64,000 nt of DNA from Photobacterium alginatilyticum (GCF_009910675.1 NZ_RSEJ01000019.1:35418-99417); one strand, 5' to 3'. Counted from the stretch's first letter, positions 21,743 through 32,805 are shown. The notes: generated from the letters alone by a model not told the origin. Numbers and translations: made by a program.

Positions 21743-23968
21743 TTAGTACAGGCGCTTGGCTTCAGCGACGTCCTTCACCTGCTCAATACGCTTGAGTACC
21801 CGGCTAAGAACTTCGAGATCCGTCAGTTCCAGGTCAAAGTCCATGATTGACATCTGCTTCTTGAAATCAATCCGGCTCTTCATGCCCGAGACCTTGACTT
21901 TCTCGTTGGCAAAGGTGTTCGTCAGCTCCTTGATCAGGCCATTACGCTCCGACGCCGTCACTCTGACCGTGATATTGTAGTTGCCGACAAAGCCGCCGCC
22001 CCACACCGTATCGATGATCCGCTCAGGCGCAACATGGCGTAACTCTTCAAGCTGTTCACAATCGCTACGGTGTACAGAAATACCCCGCCCTTGCGTTACG
22101 AAACCAATAATTTCATCACCAGGAATTGGCTGGCAACAGCGTGCAAGATGCGTCATCAGGTTATCGACCCCTTCAACGACGACGGCATCACGCTGAGGCT
22201 TCTTGCTGGTTTCAACCTTGGTACTGGCCTCGGCCAATTTCTCCAACAGCTGTTGGTCTTCCTCTTCCGCCGTCGGCTTGTTAACCAGAGCATTAATATG
22301 GTTGATCACCTGATTAATACGCAGATCACCGCTCCCGATTCCGGCATACAGTTCCACAGCAGAGTTGACGTTAAAGCGTTTTAGCGCGTAGGCCTCGGCA
22401 TCCTTCAGCGTTGCACCAACCTTAGTCAGCTCTGCTTCAAGGATCTCACGTCCGGCTGCAATGTTCTTGTCGCGATCCTGCTTACGGTACCAGGCATGTA
22501 CCTTGGCTCGTGCACGACTGGAAGTGACAAATCCAAGGTTAGGATTCAGCCAATCACGTGAGGGGTTTGGCTCTTTCTGGGTAATAATTTCTACCTGCTC
22601 CCCCATCTGCAAGCGATAGGTAAACGGTACAATGCGCCCTTCTACCTTGGCACCAATACAACGGTGGCCCACCTCGGAATGAATGTGGTAGGCAAAATCC
22701 AGCGGCGTTGCGTTCAGCGGCAAATCCACCACATCCCCTTTCGGGGTAAAGGCGTACACCCGGTCATCAAACACCTGGCTACGCAGCTCGTCGAGCATTT
22801 CGCCGGAATCTGACATCTCCTCCTGCCACGCGAGTAGCTTACGAAGCCAGTTTATTTTCTCGTCGTAGGCCGACTTGGCACCTCCCGATGAGCCTTCCTT
22901 GTACTTCCAGTGCGCCGCAACCCCAAGCTCGGACTCTTCGTGCATTTGCTTGGTGCGGATCTGGATCTCAATGGTCTTGCCTTCCGGCCCCAGCACGACC
23001 GTATGAATCGACTGGTAACCGTTTGGCTTGGGGTTGGCGACATAGTCATCGAATTCTTTCGGCAGATGACGGTACTTGGTATGCACAACCCCCAGGGCCG
23101 CATAGCAATCTTGTAGCTGATCCGCAATGATGCGCACCGCCCGGACGTCGAACAGTTCGTCAAAGGCCAGGTTCTTCTTCTGCATCTTGCGCCAGATGCT
23201 GTAGATGTGCTTGGGACGACCGTGCACCTCCGCCTTGATATTCGATGCTTTCATTGACTCGTCTAGATCGGAGACAAAGTGATCTATGTATTGCTCGCGG
23301 TCTATCCGGCGCTCGGAAAGCTGTTTGGCAATTTGCTTGTAGGTATGCGGGTGGTTATAGCGAAATGCGTAGTCTTCAATCTCCCACTTCAGCTGACCGA
23401 TACCCAAGCGGTTGGCCAGCGGTGAGTAGATGTTGGCACACTCTTTCGCCGCCGCACGGCGAACCTCATCCGGCTCGTCTTTCACCTCACGTAAGTTACA
23501 GATACGCTCGGCCAGCTTGATCACCACGCAGCGGAAGTCATCCACCATCGACAGCAGCATACGACGGATATTATCGACCTGAGCCGACTGTGCCGCTCCT
23601 TCAGTGGTTGCATTTAACTGACCGATGGCAGCCATCTGGCCCACCCCGGTCACCATCTGCAAAATCGTATTGTTATAGTCTTCCTTCAGCTGTTCCGGAT
23701 CGTAGACGCCTGCCTCGACCAACGGGAACAACAAGGCAGCGACCAGAGTATCCTTGTCCATGCTCAGGGTAACAAGGATCTCCACCATTTCGCGGCCGCG
23801 CCATAGCAATAACGACGCGGACTCTTCCTCTGACGTTAATTCGATACATCGCTGGTAAGTTTGCGTAATGCGTTTCGCCACTTTGGCGTCTTGTTGCAAA
23901 CTCTCGACCCAAGATGAAAGCTCAAATGTATCATTTTCCTTTAAATGCGCACCGCGAACTGCGACCAT
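21743..23968 (-). CDS. relA: GTP pyrophosphokinase RelA
   Basis: RelA makes (p)ppGpp on ribosomes stalled by uncharged tRNA. The 741-residue protein has an inactive N-terminal hydrolase domain: where SpoT has the HD dyad it reads LLFPLVEAG. The synthetase domain follows (YGRPKHIYSIWRKMQ-like HGRPKHIYSIWRKM, NPKPNGYQSIHTVV), then TGS, the helical and zinc-finger regions (CCQPIPGDEIIGF) and a C-terminal ACT domain. The start has AGGATAGAG ahead. rlmD is upstream by 41 nt, as in E. coli. Confidence 0.98.
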   Translation of the reverse strand: MVAVRGAHLKENDTFELSSWVESLQQDAKVAKRITQTYQRCIELTSEEESASLLLWRGREMVEILVTLSMDKDTLVAALLFPLVEAGVYDPEQLKEDYNNTILQMVTGVGQMAAIGQLNATTEGAAQSAQVDNIRRMLLSMVDDFRCVVIKLAERICNLREVKDEPDEVRRAAAKECANIYSPLANRLGIGQLKWEIEDYAFRYNHPHTYKQIAKQLSERRIDREQYIDHFVSDLDESMKASNIKAEVHGRPKHIYSIWRKMQKKNLAFDELFDVRAVRIIADQLQDCYAALGVVHTKYRHLPKEFDDYVANPKPNGYQSIHTVVLGPEGKTIEIQIRTKQMHEESELGVAAHWKYKEGSSGGAKSAYDEKINWLRKLLAWQEEMSDSGEMLDELRSQVFDDRVYAFTPKGDVVDLPLNATPLDFAYHIHSEVGHRCIGAKVEGRIVPFTYRLQMGEQVEIITQKEPNPSRDWLNPNLGFVTSSRARAKVHAWYRKQDRDKNIAAGREILEAELTKVGATLKDAEAYALKRFNVNSAVELYAGIGSGDLRINQVINHINALVNKPTAEEEDQQLLEKLAEASTKVETSKKPQRDAVVVEGVDNLMTHLARCCQPIPGDEIIGFVTQGRGISVHRSDCEQLEELRHVAPERIIDTVWGGGFVGNYNITVRVTASERNGLIKELTNTFANEKVKVSGMKSRIDFKKQMSIMDFDLELTDLEVLSRVLKRIEQVKDVAEAKRLY

Positions 23969-24009
23969 TTCTCTATCCTGTAAGTTCTCTTGTTAATGTT
24001 GAATAAACA

Positions 24010-25353
24010 CTACTTTTTGCTGCCCAGACTATTTTTTATAAACAGGGCCATAGACTCTAGATGCCCGGTATGCGGGAACATATCCAGCATACCCAAACGT
24101 TCCAACTGATAACCTTGCTTCAGCAACACCTGGCTGTCTCGTGCCAGCGTGGCAGGGTTGCATGAAACATACACGACCCTTTCCGGGCTCAAATTGACAA
24201 CATGCTGCATGACCCCGGCGGCTCCGGCGCGTGCCGGATCAAGCAGAATTTTATTAAAATGTTCTTGCGCCCAAACCATAGAGGTAACATCCTCCTCCAG
24301 GTTGGCCTGATAGAACGAGGCATTGTTTAACTGATTTGTCAGTGCATTATCACTAGCACGATGCACCATCTCATCAACACCTTCAACACCGACCAGCGCC
24401 TTTGCCCGTTTTGCCAGTGGCAGACTAAAGTTACCCAAACCACAGAACAAATCCAACACCCGATCTGTCGGCCCGACATCCAGCCAGTCAAGAGCCTGAT
24501 CGACCATCTGGCTATTCACATTCCGGTTAACCTGAATAAAGTCTTTCGGGGAAAAATACAACTTCTGGCCATCTAGCTCATAATACGGAGCCTGACCCGA
24601 AATTCTATCGATTGAATCAGATGTTGGGGCTAAATACAGAATAACATCGTATTGCTCGGCAAACTGACGCAGCAAGGTCATATCTTTGTCATTAAATGGC
24701 TGCAGGTGACGGATCAGCACGACCCTGCCATTATCTGCTTCCACCAACTCGACATGACCAAGGTGCTTTTGCCCCTTCAGCCGAGTTAACAGACTGCGTA
24801 ACGGTGGTAATAGTTCATTTAATGATTGTGCCAGCACCGGACACTGCTCGACATCGACAATATCCTTGCTCTGCTTTTTGCGAAAACCGAACTGCAGCTT
24901 CCCGCCTCCCAGCCTCAGGCTAAAGCGAGAACAGCGGCGATAGTGCTTGTCATTGCCGACAATCGGTGCCGCCTGGTTGAACGCCTGCTCCCTGTCCGTG
25001 GTCGCAAACTTACTCATCAGCTCGCTCAATGCCTGCTGCTTGGCCTCAACCTGTCCTGAATGGGACAAATGTTGCAAGTTGCACCCGCCACACTGGTCAT
25101 AGATAGGACAATGCGGTTTAATACGTGCCTGACTGTCAGCCAGACGTTTTATGACCTTGGCACGCGCGAACTGCTTCTTGTCTTCGGTAAACTGAACCAA
25201 CGCCTTTTCACCCGGCAACAGGCCATCAACAAAGACCGGTTTTCTGTTGATATGACCGATACCGGCGCCAAGGTGATCCAGGCGGCTAATTTCAATTTCT
25301 TTATGCTTGGTATCAGTTACTTTTCGTTTTTGAGGCTTAAAAAAGCGTGCCAT
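24010..25353 (-). CDS. rlmD: 23S rRNA (uracil(1939)-C5)-methyltransferase RlmD
   Basis: RlmD methylates U1939 of 23S rRNA. The 447-residue protein has an N-terminal TRAM domain, an iron-sulphur cluster motif in CPIYDQCGGCNLQHL, and a C-terminal methyltransferase with LDLFCGLGNFSLPLA, LDPARAGA and VSCNPATLARD, whose Cys is the nucleophile. The ATG at 25353 (MARFFKPQKRK) is used; the frame runs on to 25458 without family similarity. It is divergent from barA. Confidence 0.95.
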   Translation of the reverse strand: MARFFKPQKRKVTDTKHKEIEISRLDHLGAGIGHINRKPVFVDGLLPGEKALVQFTEDKKQFARAKVIKRLADSQARIKPHCPIYDQCGGCNLQHLSHSGQVEAKQQALSELMSKFATTDREQAFNQAAPIVGNDKHYRRCSRFSLRLGGGKLQFGFRKKQSKDIVDVEQCPVLAQSLNELLPPLRSLLTRLKGQKHLGHVELVEADNGRVVLIRHLQPFNDKDMTLLRQFAEQYDVILYLAPTSDSIDRISGQAPYYELDGQKLYFSPKDFIQVNRNVNSQMVDQALDWLDVGPTDRVLDLFCGLGNFSLPLAKRAKALVGVEGVDEMVHRASDNALTNQLNNASFYQANLEEDVTSMVWAQEHFNKILLDPARAGAAGVMQHVVNLSPERVVYVSCNPATLARDSQVLLKQGYQLERLGMLDMFPHTGHLESMALFIKNSLGSKK

Positions 25354-25509
25354 AGTGTTTTGACTCACGGAGCAGATAAACCAAACTGAGTGATATTGTC
25401 GGCAGTTTGGTATTAGTTGATTGTCGAATAGCCATTGTTTCATTAAGCTAACGGCCACAGATGGACGACAATTCTCCCACAGAATCGCTTTCTTGTAATT
25501 AAGAGAACC

Positions 25510-28278
25510 ATGACCAAATATGGACTTCGTGCCAGGGTCTTCACCCTGACATTAGCACCGACACTGATTATTGGCCTGCTATTAAGCGCATTTTTTACCA
25601 TGAGCCGTTATCGGGATCTCGAGCATCAGCTGATTTCGACCGGTGCCAGTATCATCGAACCCCTTGCGATTTCAACCGAATACGGAATGACAGATAAGAA
25701 CCGCGAAGCCGTTCGCCGTCTGATCAGCTATGCCCACCGCAAGCACTCGCAGATAGTCCGCAGCATTGCCGTTTTCGATGCCGACAACCAGCTGTTTGTC
25801 ACCTCGAACTTCCACCGCAATTTTGAAACCCTGATGTATCCGGACGATCAGCCGATCCCCATGCTGCTCGATACCCGGCTCAACGAGAACTCACTGATCC
25901 TCCGCGCTCCGATATTGAGCGAAGGCCAGTTTTCCTCGATATCCGCACCGGGCTACCAGGCGGAGGCACTGGGCTATATTGCATTAGAGTTAGATCTGAG
26001 CGCCCTGCGCCTGCAGCAATACCAGGAAGTCTTTACCGCCCTGATGGTACTGCTGCTCGGGCTGACACTGTCGTCCCTGTTTGCCTACCGCCTGATGAAG
26101 GATGTCACCCGGCCAATTTCCCATATGGTCAGCGTGGTGGACAGGATCCGCCGCGGCCACCTCGATATCCGAATCGAGGGTGAGCTGCTGGGAGAGCTCG
26201 ATACCCTGAAGAACGGTATCAATGCGATGGCGATCTCGCTGTCTGAATACCATATCGAAATGCAGCAAAGTATCGACCAGGCCACCTCGGATCTGCGCGA
26301 GACCCTGGAGCAACTGGAGATCCAGAACGTCGAGCTGGATATTGCCAAAAAACGGGCCCAGGAAGCGGCACGCGTGAAGTCAGAGTTCCTGGCCAATATG
26401 TCGCACGAGCTGCGAACCCCGCTTAACGGGGTCATTGGCTTTACCCGCCAGATGCTGAAAACACGCCTCAGTACCAGCCAGCAGGATTACCTGCAGACCA
26501 TCGAGAAATCAGCCAACAACCTGCTGACCATCATCAATGACATTCTCGATTTCTCGAAGCTCGAAGCCGGCAAGCTGTTGCTGGAGAACATCCCGTTCGA
26601 CTTCACCGAATCACTGGATGAAGTGATGAAACTGCTGGCACCGAGCGCCCACGAGAAGGGGCTTGAGCTGACACTGAAAGTCGACAACCGGATCCCGACA
26701 GGGCTGATCGGCGATCCACTGCGGATCCAGCAAGTACTGACCAACTTGATTGGCAACGCGGTGAAATTTACCGAGCGCGGCAATATCGATGTGTCGGTCG
26801 AGCTCAAAACCGATCGCGACGAGAACATCGAGCTGCAGTTTATGGTGCGTGATACCGGGATCGGGATTTCCGAGCGCCAGCAGGCGCAGTTGTTCCAGGC
26901 CTTCAGCCAGGCCGATGCCAGCATTTCCCGCCGCTACGGCGGTACCGGGCTGGGGCTGGTGATCACCCAGAAACTGGTTACCCAGATGGGCGGCGAAATC
27001 AGCCTGACCAGTCGCCTTCACCAGGGGTCGACGTTCTGGTTCAGCCTGCGTCTGACCAAAACCGATCTGCCGGTCTCCCAGCCGATTGATACCTCGTCAC
27101 TAAGCGGCAAGAAACTGCTGCTTATCGAGCCTAACATGCAGGCCGCCTCGGTGATCCAGCAGCGTCTGATCAAGGCCGGGATCCATGTGACCTACCGCTC
27201 GACGATGCCGGAAGATGCCGAACATCACCACTTTGCCCTGCTCAACCTGACACCGGGCGAGCAGCCACCGATCGCGAGCCTGCTGGATATGGTATTCAAG
27301 GCCGAACAGCTAACCGACAAGGTGATGGTCTGCCTGCCGACCACCGAACTGGCCCTGTCCGAGCGACTGGTCAATGCCGGGGTATCCGCCTGTCTGCCTA
27401 AACCGCTGGCACACCGCAAGCTACTGGAGACGCTGGTCAGCGAGCCTGACATGCTTTCCGAGCCGGCACCGCAGCTGTTGCCGGAGCCAAGCGAGAGCAT
27501 CCAGCCACTGACAGTGATGGCCGTCGATGACAACCCGGCCAACCTTAAGCTGATTTCCGCCCTGCTCAGCGAGCGGGTCGAGACCGTGATCACCGCCACC
27601 GGCGGACGCAAGGCGGTGGAATATGCCCACCAGAAGGGCTTTGACCTGATCTTCATGGATATCCAGATGCCGGAAATGGACGGCGTCATGGCCTGTCAGG
27701 AGATCCACAAGACTGAACTGAACCACAATACCCCGGTTATTGCCGTCACGGCCCATGCCATGGCTGGTGAGCGCGAGCGCCTGATCAATGCCGGAATGGA
27801 TGACTACCTGACCAAGCCAATCGAGGAGCATATCCTGCAGCAGATCCTGGCCAAGTGGACCCGTCCGCATGATGCCGACACCAACCCACAAGCCAGTGCC
27901 GAATTAATTACCGAGCCGGACCCTACACCGCCGGTCAACCACAATGTCAGCTGGGATTGGGATTTGGCGCTGAAACAGGCTGCCGGCAAGGAAGAGCTGG
28001 CTAAAGACATGCTACAAATGCTGCTCGACTATATGCCAGAAGTCGAAATGCTGGTCAACGAAGCGCTGGACGGTAAGGATATCGAGCTCTGGCCGCCAAT
28101 CCACAAACTTCACGGCAGCTGTGCCTATAGTGGGGTGCCAAGGCTGAAAAACCTCTGCTATACCATTGAAACGGCCCTGAAAGCCGATGCGAAGACAGAG
28201 GATATCGAGCCGGAGCTGTTCGAGCTGATCGATGAAATGAATAACGTGGTGAAAGCGTCAAAAACGTATCGGCATTGA
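25510..28278 (+). CDS. barA: Hybrid sensor histidine kinase BarA
   Basis: BarA is the tripartite kinase that phosphorylates UvrY/VarA, driving Csr sRNA synthesis and thereby antagonising CsrA. The 922-residue protein has an N-terminal membrane segment (about 9-31), a periplasmic domain, a second membrane segment (about 178-196), HAMP, HisKA with SHELRTPLNGVIGF (His near 299), HATPase with GTGLGLVI, a degenerate receiver-like region, a receiver with FMDIQMPEMDG (Asp near 717) and an Hpt domain with IHKLHGSCAYSG (His near 865). Divergent from rlmD, as in E. coli. The csrA gene lies 24 kb away in this window. Confidence 0.95.
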   Translation: MTKYGLRARVFTLTLAPTLIIGLLLSAFFTMSRYRDLEHQLISTGASIIEPLAISTEYGMTDKNREAVRRLISYAHRKHSQIVRSIAVFDADNQLFVTSNFHRNFETLMYPDDQPIPMLLDTRLNENSLILRAPILSEGQFSSISAPGYQAEALGYIALELDLSALRLQQYQEVFTALMVLLLGLTLSSLFAYRLMKDVTRPISHMVSVVDRIRRGHLDIRIEGELLGELDTLKNGINAMAISLSEYHIEMQQSIDQATSDLRETLEQLEIQNVELDIAKKRAQEAARVKSEFLANMSHELRTPLNGVIGFTRQMLKTRLSTSQQDYLQTIEKSANNLLTIINDILDFSKLEAGKLLLENIPFDFTESLDEVMKLLAPSAHEKGLELTLKVDNRIPTGLIGDPLRIQQVLTNLIGNAVKFTERGNIDVSVELKTDRDENIELQFMVRDTGIGISERQQAQLFQAFSQADASISRRYGGTGLGLVITQKLVTQMGGEISLTSRLHQGSTFWFSLRLTKTDLPVSQPIDTSSLSGKKLLLIEPNMQAASVIQQRLIKAGIHVTYRSTMPEDAEHHHFALLNLTPGEQPPIASLLDMVFKAEQLTDKVMVCLPTTELALSERLVNAGVSACLPKPLAHRKLLETLVSEPDMLSEPAPQLLPEPSESIQPLTVMAVDDNPANLKLISALLSERVETVITATGGRKAVEYAHQKGFDLIFMDIQMPEMDGVMACQEIHKTELNHNTPVIAVTAHAMAGERERLINAGMDDYLTKPIEEHILQQILAKWTRPHDADTNPQASAELITEPDPTPPVNHNVSWDWDLALKQAAGKEELAKDMLQMLLDYMPEVEMLVNEALDGKDIELWPPIHKLHGSCAYSGVPRLKNLCYTIETALKADAKTEDIEPELFELIDEMNNVVKASKTYRH

Positions 28279-28323
28279 CTATTAGAGACGTGAACCTAGC
28301 TATGGGTTCCTAGAGGAAGCACT

Positions 28324-28351
28324 AAAAAGGAGAGCGTTGGCTCTCCTTTTT
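28324..28351 (+). terminator. Terminator after barA
   Basis: AAAAAGGAGAGC, loop GTTG and GCTCTCCTTTTT form a 12-bp stem with a T-run. The stem sequence is the same as that after serA. Confidence 0.92.
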
Positions 28352-28413
28352 GATTTTGGGTCCTAGATCCTGCTGACAAGTTATCCGAACCTTAAGCTGG
28401 GTCAAGCTTCTGA

Positions 28414-28435
28414 TCTTCCTAGAGCCTACTTTTCC
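28414..28435 (+). repeat. CTAG-rich intergenic repeat, copy 1
   Basis: The pattern TCTTCCTAGRGCCTRC plus TTTTCC occurs here and at 39897-39918. Both copies lie between a rho-independent terminator and the end of a leftward gene, in stretches unusually rich in CTAG. Confidence 0.5.
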
Positions 28436-28441
28436 TAGGTT

Positions 28442-28822
28442 CTACGATTCTAAAATCACCGTCGCAACCGCATACTTTTTCTCGTCGGCAATCGTAAGGT
28501 GAACATGGTTCGCCCCCATTGCGCCGGCCAGTTCAGCGGCCTTACCCGACAGCGTCAGAATCGGTTTGCCCCGCTCGTCGTTACTGACGGTAAAGTCATG
28601 GAAGGTTACCCCGCAGGCAATCCCGGTCCCGAGCGCCTTGGATGCAGCCTCCTTGACGGCAAACCGCTTGGCCAGATAGCGCCCCTTCAACTTCAGACTA
28701 TGGAATATTGCCAGCTCAGAGGGCGACAGCACCCGCTCGGCAAACGCATCACCAGAGCGGGCAAAGACCTTTTCGACCCGCTCAATATCGGCAATATCGG
28801 TGCCAAGACCCAAAATTGCCAT
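28442..28822 (-). CDS. acpS: Holo-[acyl-carrier-protein] synthase
   Basis: AcpS transfers 4'-phosphopantetheine from CoA to apo-ACP. The 126-residue protein has the family signatures [15 protein letters not shown] at the N-terminus and [15 protein letters not shown], with metal-binding Asp and Glu. Its ATG overlaps the pdxJ stop (TAATG), so the two are translationally coupled at the end of the rnc-era-recO-pdxJ-acpS run. Confidence 0.96.
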   Translation of the reverse strand: MAILGLGTDIADIERVEKVFARSGDAFAERVLSPSELAIFHSLKLKGRYLAKRFAVKEAASKALGTGIACGVTFHDFTVSNDERGKPILTLSGKAAELAGAMGANHVHLTIADEKKYAVATVILES

Positions 28823-29553
28823 TAACGACGGGCATCCAGCATTTCGGCTTTCATATCGGCAACGGCTTTTTGCAGACCGTCGAACGCGGCACGACCAATG
28901 ATCGAGTGGCCGATGTTCAGTTCGTAAAGCTCCGGCAGTGCAGCAATTGGCTTCACGTTGTGGTAAGTCAGGCCATGGCCGGCATTGACCTTGATGCCCT
29001 GATCGTCAGCATAGCTGGCCGCCGCGGCAATTTTCTTCAGCTCGTCCTGTTGATCTTCTTCCGTTTCGGCATCGGCATAATGGCCGGTATGCAGCTCGAT
29101 ATACGGCGCACCACAGGCAACCGCCGCATCAATCTGCTCGCGGTCGGCATCAATAAACAGGGACACCTTAATGCCAGCCTCAGTCAGCTTGGCAGTCGCA
29201 GCCTTGATTTTCTCCAGCTGCCCGGCAACGTCCAGACCGCCTTCCGTTGTCAGCTCTTCACGCTTTTCCGGTACCAGACAGACAAACTCCGGCTTGGTTT
29301 CCAGCGCAATCTTGACCATCTCGTCAGTCACGGCCATTTCCAGGTTCATACGGGTCTGGATGGTTTCGCGCAAAATTCGAACATCCCGATCATTGATATG
29401 GCGGCGGTCTTCACGCAGGTGAATAGTGATGCCGTCGGCACCCGCGCGCTCGGCCACCTCTGCGGCATGCACCGGATCAGGGTATCGAGTACCTCGGGCG
29501 TTTCGCAGTGTTGCAATATGATCGATATTCACGCCGAGTAAGATGTTGTTCAT
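28822..29553 (-). CDS. pdxJ: Pyridoxine 5'-phosphate synthase
   Basis: PdxJ condenses deoxyxylulose phosphate with aminoacetone phosphate in de novo PLP synthesis. The 243-residue TIM barrel has [29 protein letters not shown], and [11 protein letters not shown] near the C-terminus, all family signatures. Its start overlaps the recO stop by 4 nt (ATGA). Confidence 0.97.
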   Translation of the reverse strand: MNNILLGVNIDHIATLRNARGTRYPDPVHAAEVAERAGADGITIHLREDRRHINDRDVRILRETIQTRMNLEMAVTDEMVKIALETKPEFVCLVPEKREELTTEGGLDVAGQLEKIKAATAKLTEAGIKVSLFIDADREQIDAAVACGAPYIELHTGHYADAETEEDQQDELKKIAAAASYADDQGIKVNAGHGLTYHNVKPIAALPELYELNIGHSIIGRAAFDGLQKAVADMKAEMLDARR

Positions 29554-30260
29554 TTTCCGGTACTCCTTCCTCTAGGGATAAACAATTCCCTGCTTTTTAA
29601 TGGTTTTCCGCCAAGATACGGCTTTAATGCTATACGTGTAAAGCGTTTTGCAGCCCGGAGCTGGTCCGGGGTTTCAAAATGCCTCGCCGCAATGGCTTTT
29701 AGCTGGCTACCGGTAAACGACAGCTGGCCTTTCACCATCGAGGCAATAAAGCCGCGCTGCTCACGGTAGTTATAAGTCATGGTGTCTTCGACAGGCAGGC
29801 CGCTACCGGCACAGTGAAGAAAATCAATGCCGTAACCAAGATGGTGCAGTAAGGCGAGTTCAAAACGCCGCAATGCCGGCTCTGGATTATCAGCCTGTGC
29901 CAGCTCCCGCAGCACATTCAGATAATCCAGAAACAACACTGGATAAGGCGTATCATTTTCCAGTACCCGGGCCAATACTTCGTTGACGTACATCGCAGAA
30001 TACAGAATATAGCTGCGCATCGGCAACCCGATACTGATCGGCTCGGCATGGGTCAGCACAGGCATCGAGCCCCGGCCTGACCATTTCATAAACAGCGGAG
30101 TGAAAGGCTGCAATGTGCCTTTGAGATTGGAGCGCTTGCGGCGCGCTCCCTTCGATAGGACAGTGACACGGCCTGATTCTTCACTGAATACATCAAGGAT
30201 CAGGCTCGTCTCACTATAAGGACGAGTATGAAGGACAAAACAGCGCTGTAGTCCCTCCAT
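29550..30260 (-). CDS. recO: DNA repair protein RecO
   Basis: RecO works with RecR to load RecA on SSB-coated DNA. The 236-residue protein has the N-terminal OB-fold ([28 protein letters not shown]) and the helical C-terminal part. Gammaproteobacterial RecO lacks the Cys4 zinc site seen elsewhere, and none is seen here. It starts 8 nt after era and overlaps pdxJ. Confidence 0.94.
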   Translation of the reverse strand: MEGLQRCFVLHTRPYSETSLILDVFSEESGRVTVLSKGARRKRSNLKGTLQPFTPLFMKWSGRGSMPVLTHAEPISIGLPMRSYILYSAMYVNEVLARVLENDTPYPVLFLDYLNVLRELAQADNPEPALRRFELALLHHLGYGIDFLHCAGSGLPVEDTMTYNYREQRGFIASMVKGQLSFTGSQLKAIAARHFETPDQLRAAKRFTRIALKPYLGGKPLKSRELFIPRGRSTGK

Positions 30261-30268
30261 GGTGTCCC

Positions 30269-31174
30269 TTACAGGTCGTCAATATAACCCAGGCTTCGCA
30301 GTGCACGTTCGTCATCTGCCCAGCCCGACTTCACTTTGACCCACAGTTCCAGGTATACCTTGCGCTCGAACAGCTCTTCCATATCAATACGGGCTTCACG
30401 GCCGATGACTTTCATCTTCTCGCCATTTTTACCGATCACCATTTTCTTCTGGCCCTTACGTTCAACCAGAATCAAACCGTTGATATCAAAGCCATTGGTA
30501 CGCGGGTTATAATCAAAACGCTCGATTTCAACCGTCACAGAATACGGCAGCTCGTCACCCAGGAAGCGCATCAGCTTCTCACGGATAATTTCCGACGCCA
30601 TAAAGCGCTGGGAACGATCCGTCACATATTCTTCCGGGAAGTAATACTCCCCTTCCGGCAGGTGCTCACGAACAATCTTCTCTACCGCGTCGACGTTAGT
30701 CCCGTGCTTGGCCGATACCGGCACGACATCCACGAACTCCATCTTGCGAGACAATTCTTCAAGGTGAGGGAACAGCTCGTGCTTGTCCTTGACGTTATCG
30801 ACCTTGTTGAGCAACAGTACTGTCGGCAGCTCACTTTTAATCAGCTTATTCAGTACCATTTCATCATCGTCAGTCCACATCGTGCCATCAACCAGAAACA
30901 GAACCAGCTCGACATCCGTCAGCGAGCTGCTGGCCGCACGGTTCATCAGGCGGTTGATCGTACGTTTCTCTTCGATATGAAGTCCCGGCGTATCCACGTA
31001 CACAGCCTGGTAACCGTCACGGGTATCAACCCCCATAATGCGGTGGCGCGTAGTCTGTGGCTTGCGCGAGGTGATTGACAGCTTCTGGCCAACCAGACGG
31101 TTTAATAGGGTCGATTTGCCGACGTTAGGTCGGCCGACGATGGCAATAAAGCCGCAATGCTGTTTATCTGTCAT
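30269..31174 (-). CDS. era: GTPase Era
   Basis: Era binds 16S rRNA near its 3' end and acts in 30S assembly. The 301-residue protein has G1 [11 protein letters not shown]3 DTPG, G4 NKVD and a C-terminal KH domain ([13 protein letters not shown]). It overlaps the rnc stop by 4 nt, as in the E. coli rnc-era-recO operon, linking rRNA processing and assembly. Confidence 0.98.
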   Translation of the reverse strand: MTDKQHCGFIAIVGRPNVGKSTLLNRLVGQKLSITSRKPQTTRHRIMGVDTRDGYQAVYVDTPGLHIEEKRTINRLMNRAASSSLTDVELVLFLVDGTMWTDDDEMVLNKLIKSELPTVLLLNKVDNVKDKHELFPHLEELSRKMEFVDVVPVSAKHGTNVDAVEKIVREHLPEGEYYFPEEYVTDRSQRFMASEIIREKLMRFLGDELPYSVTVEIERFDYNPRTNGFDINGLILVERKGQKKMVIGKNGEKMKVIGREARIDMEELFERKVYLELWVKVKSGWADDERALRSLGYIDDL

Positions 31175-31845
31175 GATTCCAACTGCTTAAGCGCAATCTC
31201 TGCCGCTGCCTGCTCTGCCTTGCGCCGACTGCCGCCCTTACCGATAACAGGCTTATCCAGGCCCGTCACTTCACACTGTACCGTGAACTCTTGGTTGTGA
31301 GCCTCACCGTGTACCTTAGTTACAGTATATGCTGGAAGCGGCAAGCGACGCCCCTGCAGACACTCTTGCAGACGTGTCTTCGGATCTTTCTGGTTGATAC
31401 CCGGTTTGATGGTATCCAAACGCGACTGGTACCAGTCCAGCACGATCTTGCGAACCACCTCGATATCGCTGTCGAGGTAGATGGCACCGATAATCGCTTC
31501 CACGCAGTCAGCCAGAATGGAATCACGACGGAAACCACCACTCTTGAGCTCGCCCGGACCAAGCAGCAAGTGATCACCCAGATCAAACTCACGACCAAGC
31601 TCAGCCAGGGTCTTGCCACGGACCAGGGTCGCACGCATGCGGCTCATGTCACCTTCATCCACATTCGGGAAACGGTGGTAGAGATCATCTGCGATAACGA
31701 AACTCAGGATTGAGTCGCCCAGAAACTCCAGGCGTTCGTTATGCGTCCCGTTGGCACTGCGGTGTGTCAGTGCCAGGGTCATTAAATCAATATTCTTAAA
31801 TTGGTAACCCAGCTTACGCTGAAGTCTATTTGCAGGAGATGTCAT
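31171..31845 (-). CDS. rnc: Ribonuclease III
   Basis: RNase III cleaves double-stranded RNA in rRNA precursors and structured mRNAs. The 224-residue protein has the catalytic signature [18 protein letters not shown], the acidic site [15 protein letters not shown], and a C-terminal dsRNA-binding domain ending in [16 protein letters not shown]. It starts 10 nt after lepB. The perfect hairpin between lepA and lepB could be one of its substrates; that is inference. Confidence 0.98.
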   Translation of the reverse strand: MTSPANRLQRKLGYQFKNIDLMTLALTHRSANGTHNERLEFLGDSILSFVIADDLYHRFPNVDEGDMSRMRATLVRGKTLAELGREFDLGDHLLLGPGELKSGGFRRDSILADCVEAIIGAIYLDSDIEVVRKIVLDWYQSRLDTIKPGINQKDPKTRLQECLQGRRLPLPAYTVTKVHGEAHNQEFTVQCEVTGLDKPVIGKGGSRRKAEQAAAEIALKQLES

Positions 31846-31855
31846 TTTATCCCGA

Positions 31856-32755
31856 TCAGTTTATGCCACCGATGCGACTAAAGCGCACACCGGTAGGAAT
31901 CCAAGATGGAAGTGCACTATCAGCACCTCGTTCAAACTCAAAGCTGATCCAGATCCCGACCGCCTTGCCAACCAGGTTGGCTTCAGGCACAAAGCCCCAA
32001 TAACGGCTATCTGCACTGTTGTCGCGGTTATCACCCATAACGAAGTACTGTCCTTCAGGTACAACCCACTCGCTGACACCCGGACGCGGCTGGTATGCCA
32101 GCGTACGGTCACGCTTCAGTGGATGCACCAGGATCTGATGTTCATGTTCACCCAGCTTTTCGTTAAATTGAACCAAACGCGTCATGCCCTGGCTAAACTC
32201 GCTGTCCGTCATATTTTCCAGCGGCACCGGCTTACACTCGGTAGCCCCTTTGGGTGCAACACAAATCTGTTTGTGGGCACTATAACGCACCGTGTCGCCC
32301 GGCATACCGACTACGCGCTTGATGTAGTCAATTTGAGGTTGAGGCGGAAACTTAAAGACCACAATATCACCACGCTCCGGCTCGCCCGTTTCAACCAGCT
32401 TGTGACGGAAAACAGGATCACGGAGACCGTAGGCATATTTCTCAACCAGGATGAAGTCACCAACAAGCAATGTCGGCATCATCGAACCGGATGGGATCTG
32501 GAACGGCTCATAAATAAAAGAGCGAAATACCATAATTAGCGCAATCACCGGAAACATCGAGCTGGCTGATTCCACCCAGCTCGGTTGCGGTGCTACGGCT
32601 TGCAGGGTTTTAGCATCAACTTGATCGCCGGCATTTGCGGCGGCAGCTTCAATTTTCAATTGGCGCTTCGGCGCCCAGATAAATTTATCCAATGCCCAAA
32701 TGATCCCGGTTACCAGCGTCGCCAGTACCAGAATTAGCGAAAAAGTATTAGCCAT
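31856..32755 (-). CDS. lepB: Signal peptidase I
   Basis: LepB removes signal peptides from exported preproteins at the inner membrane. The 299-residue protein has an N-terminal membrane anchor ([20 protein letters not shown] region) and a second near [13 protein letters not shown]. The catalytic Ser lies in [14 protein letters not shown] and the catalytic Lys in [25 protein letters not shown] is box E. ATG at 32755 with AGGGA upstream is chosen over the earlier frame start at 32803. Confidence 0.97.
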   Translation of the reverse strand: MANTFSLILVLATLVTGIIWALDKFIWAPKRQLKIEAAAANAGDQVDAKTLQAVAPQPSWVESASSMFPVIALIMVFRSFIYEPFQIPSGSMMPTLLVGDFILVEKYAYGLRDPVFRHKLVETGEPERGDIVVFKFPPQPQIDYIKRVVGMPGDTVRYSAHKQICVAPKGATECKPVPLENMTDSEFSQGMTRLVQFNEKLGEHEHQILVHPLKRDRTLAYQPRPGVSEWVVPEGQYFVMGDNRDNSADSRYWGFVPEANLVGKAVGIWISFEFERGADSALPSWIPTGVRFSRIGGIN

Positions 32756-32776
32756 TTTAATCCCTAATAAATGTAA

Positions 32777-32805
32777 CAGTGCAGCAAGAAACTCTTGCTG
32801 CACTG
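32777..32805 (-). promoter_or_regulatory. Perfect hairpin between lepA and lepB
   Basis: CAGTGCAGCAAG and CTTGCTGCACTG form a perfect 12-bp stem around a 5-nt loop. No continuous T-run follows on either strand. It lies in the 136-bp lepA-lepB gap and may be a processing site, stabiliser or operator. Confidence 0.5.

Noticed and set aside
28708..29541. 277-codon rightward frame over acpS/pdxJ
   Set aside because: It is fully antisense to two well-conserved genes; no family resemblance.
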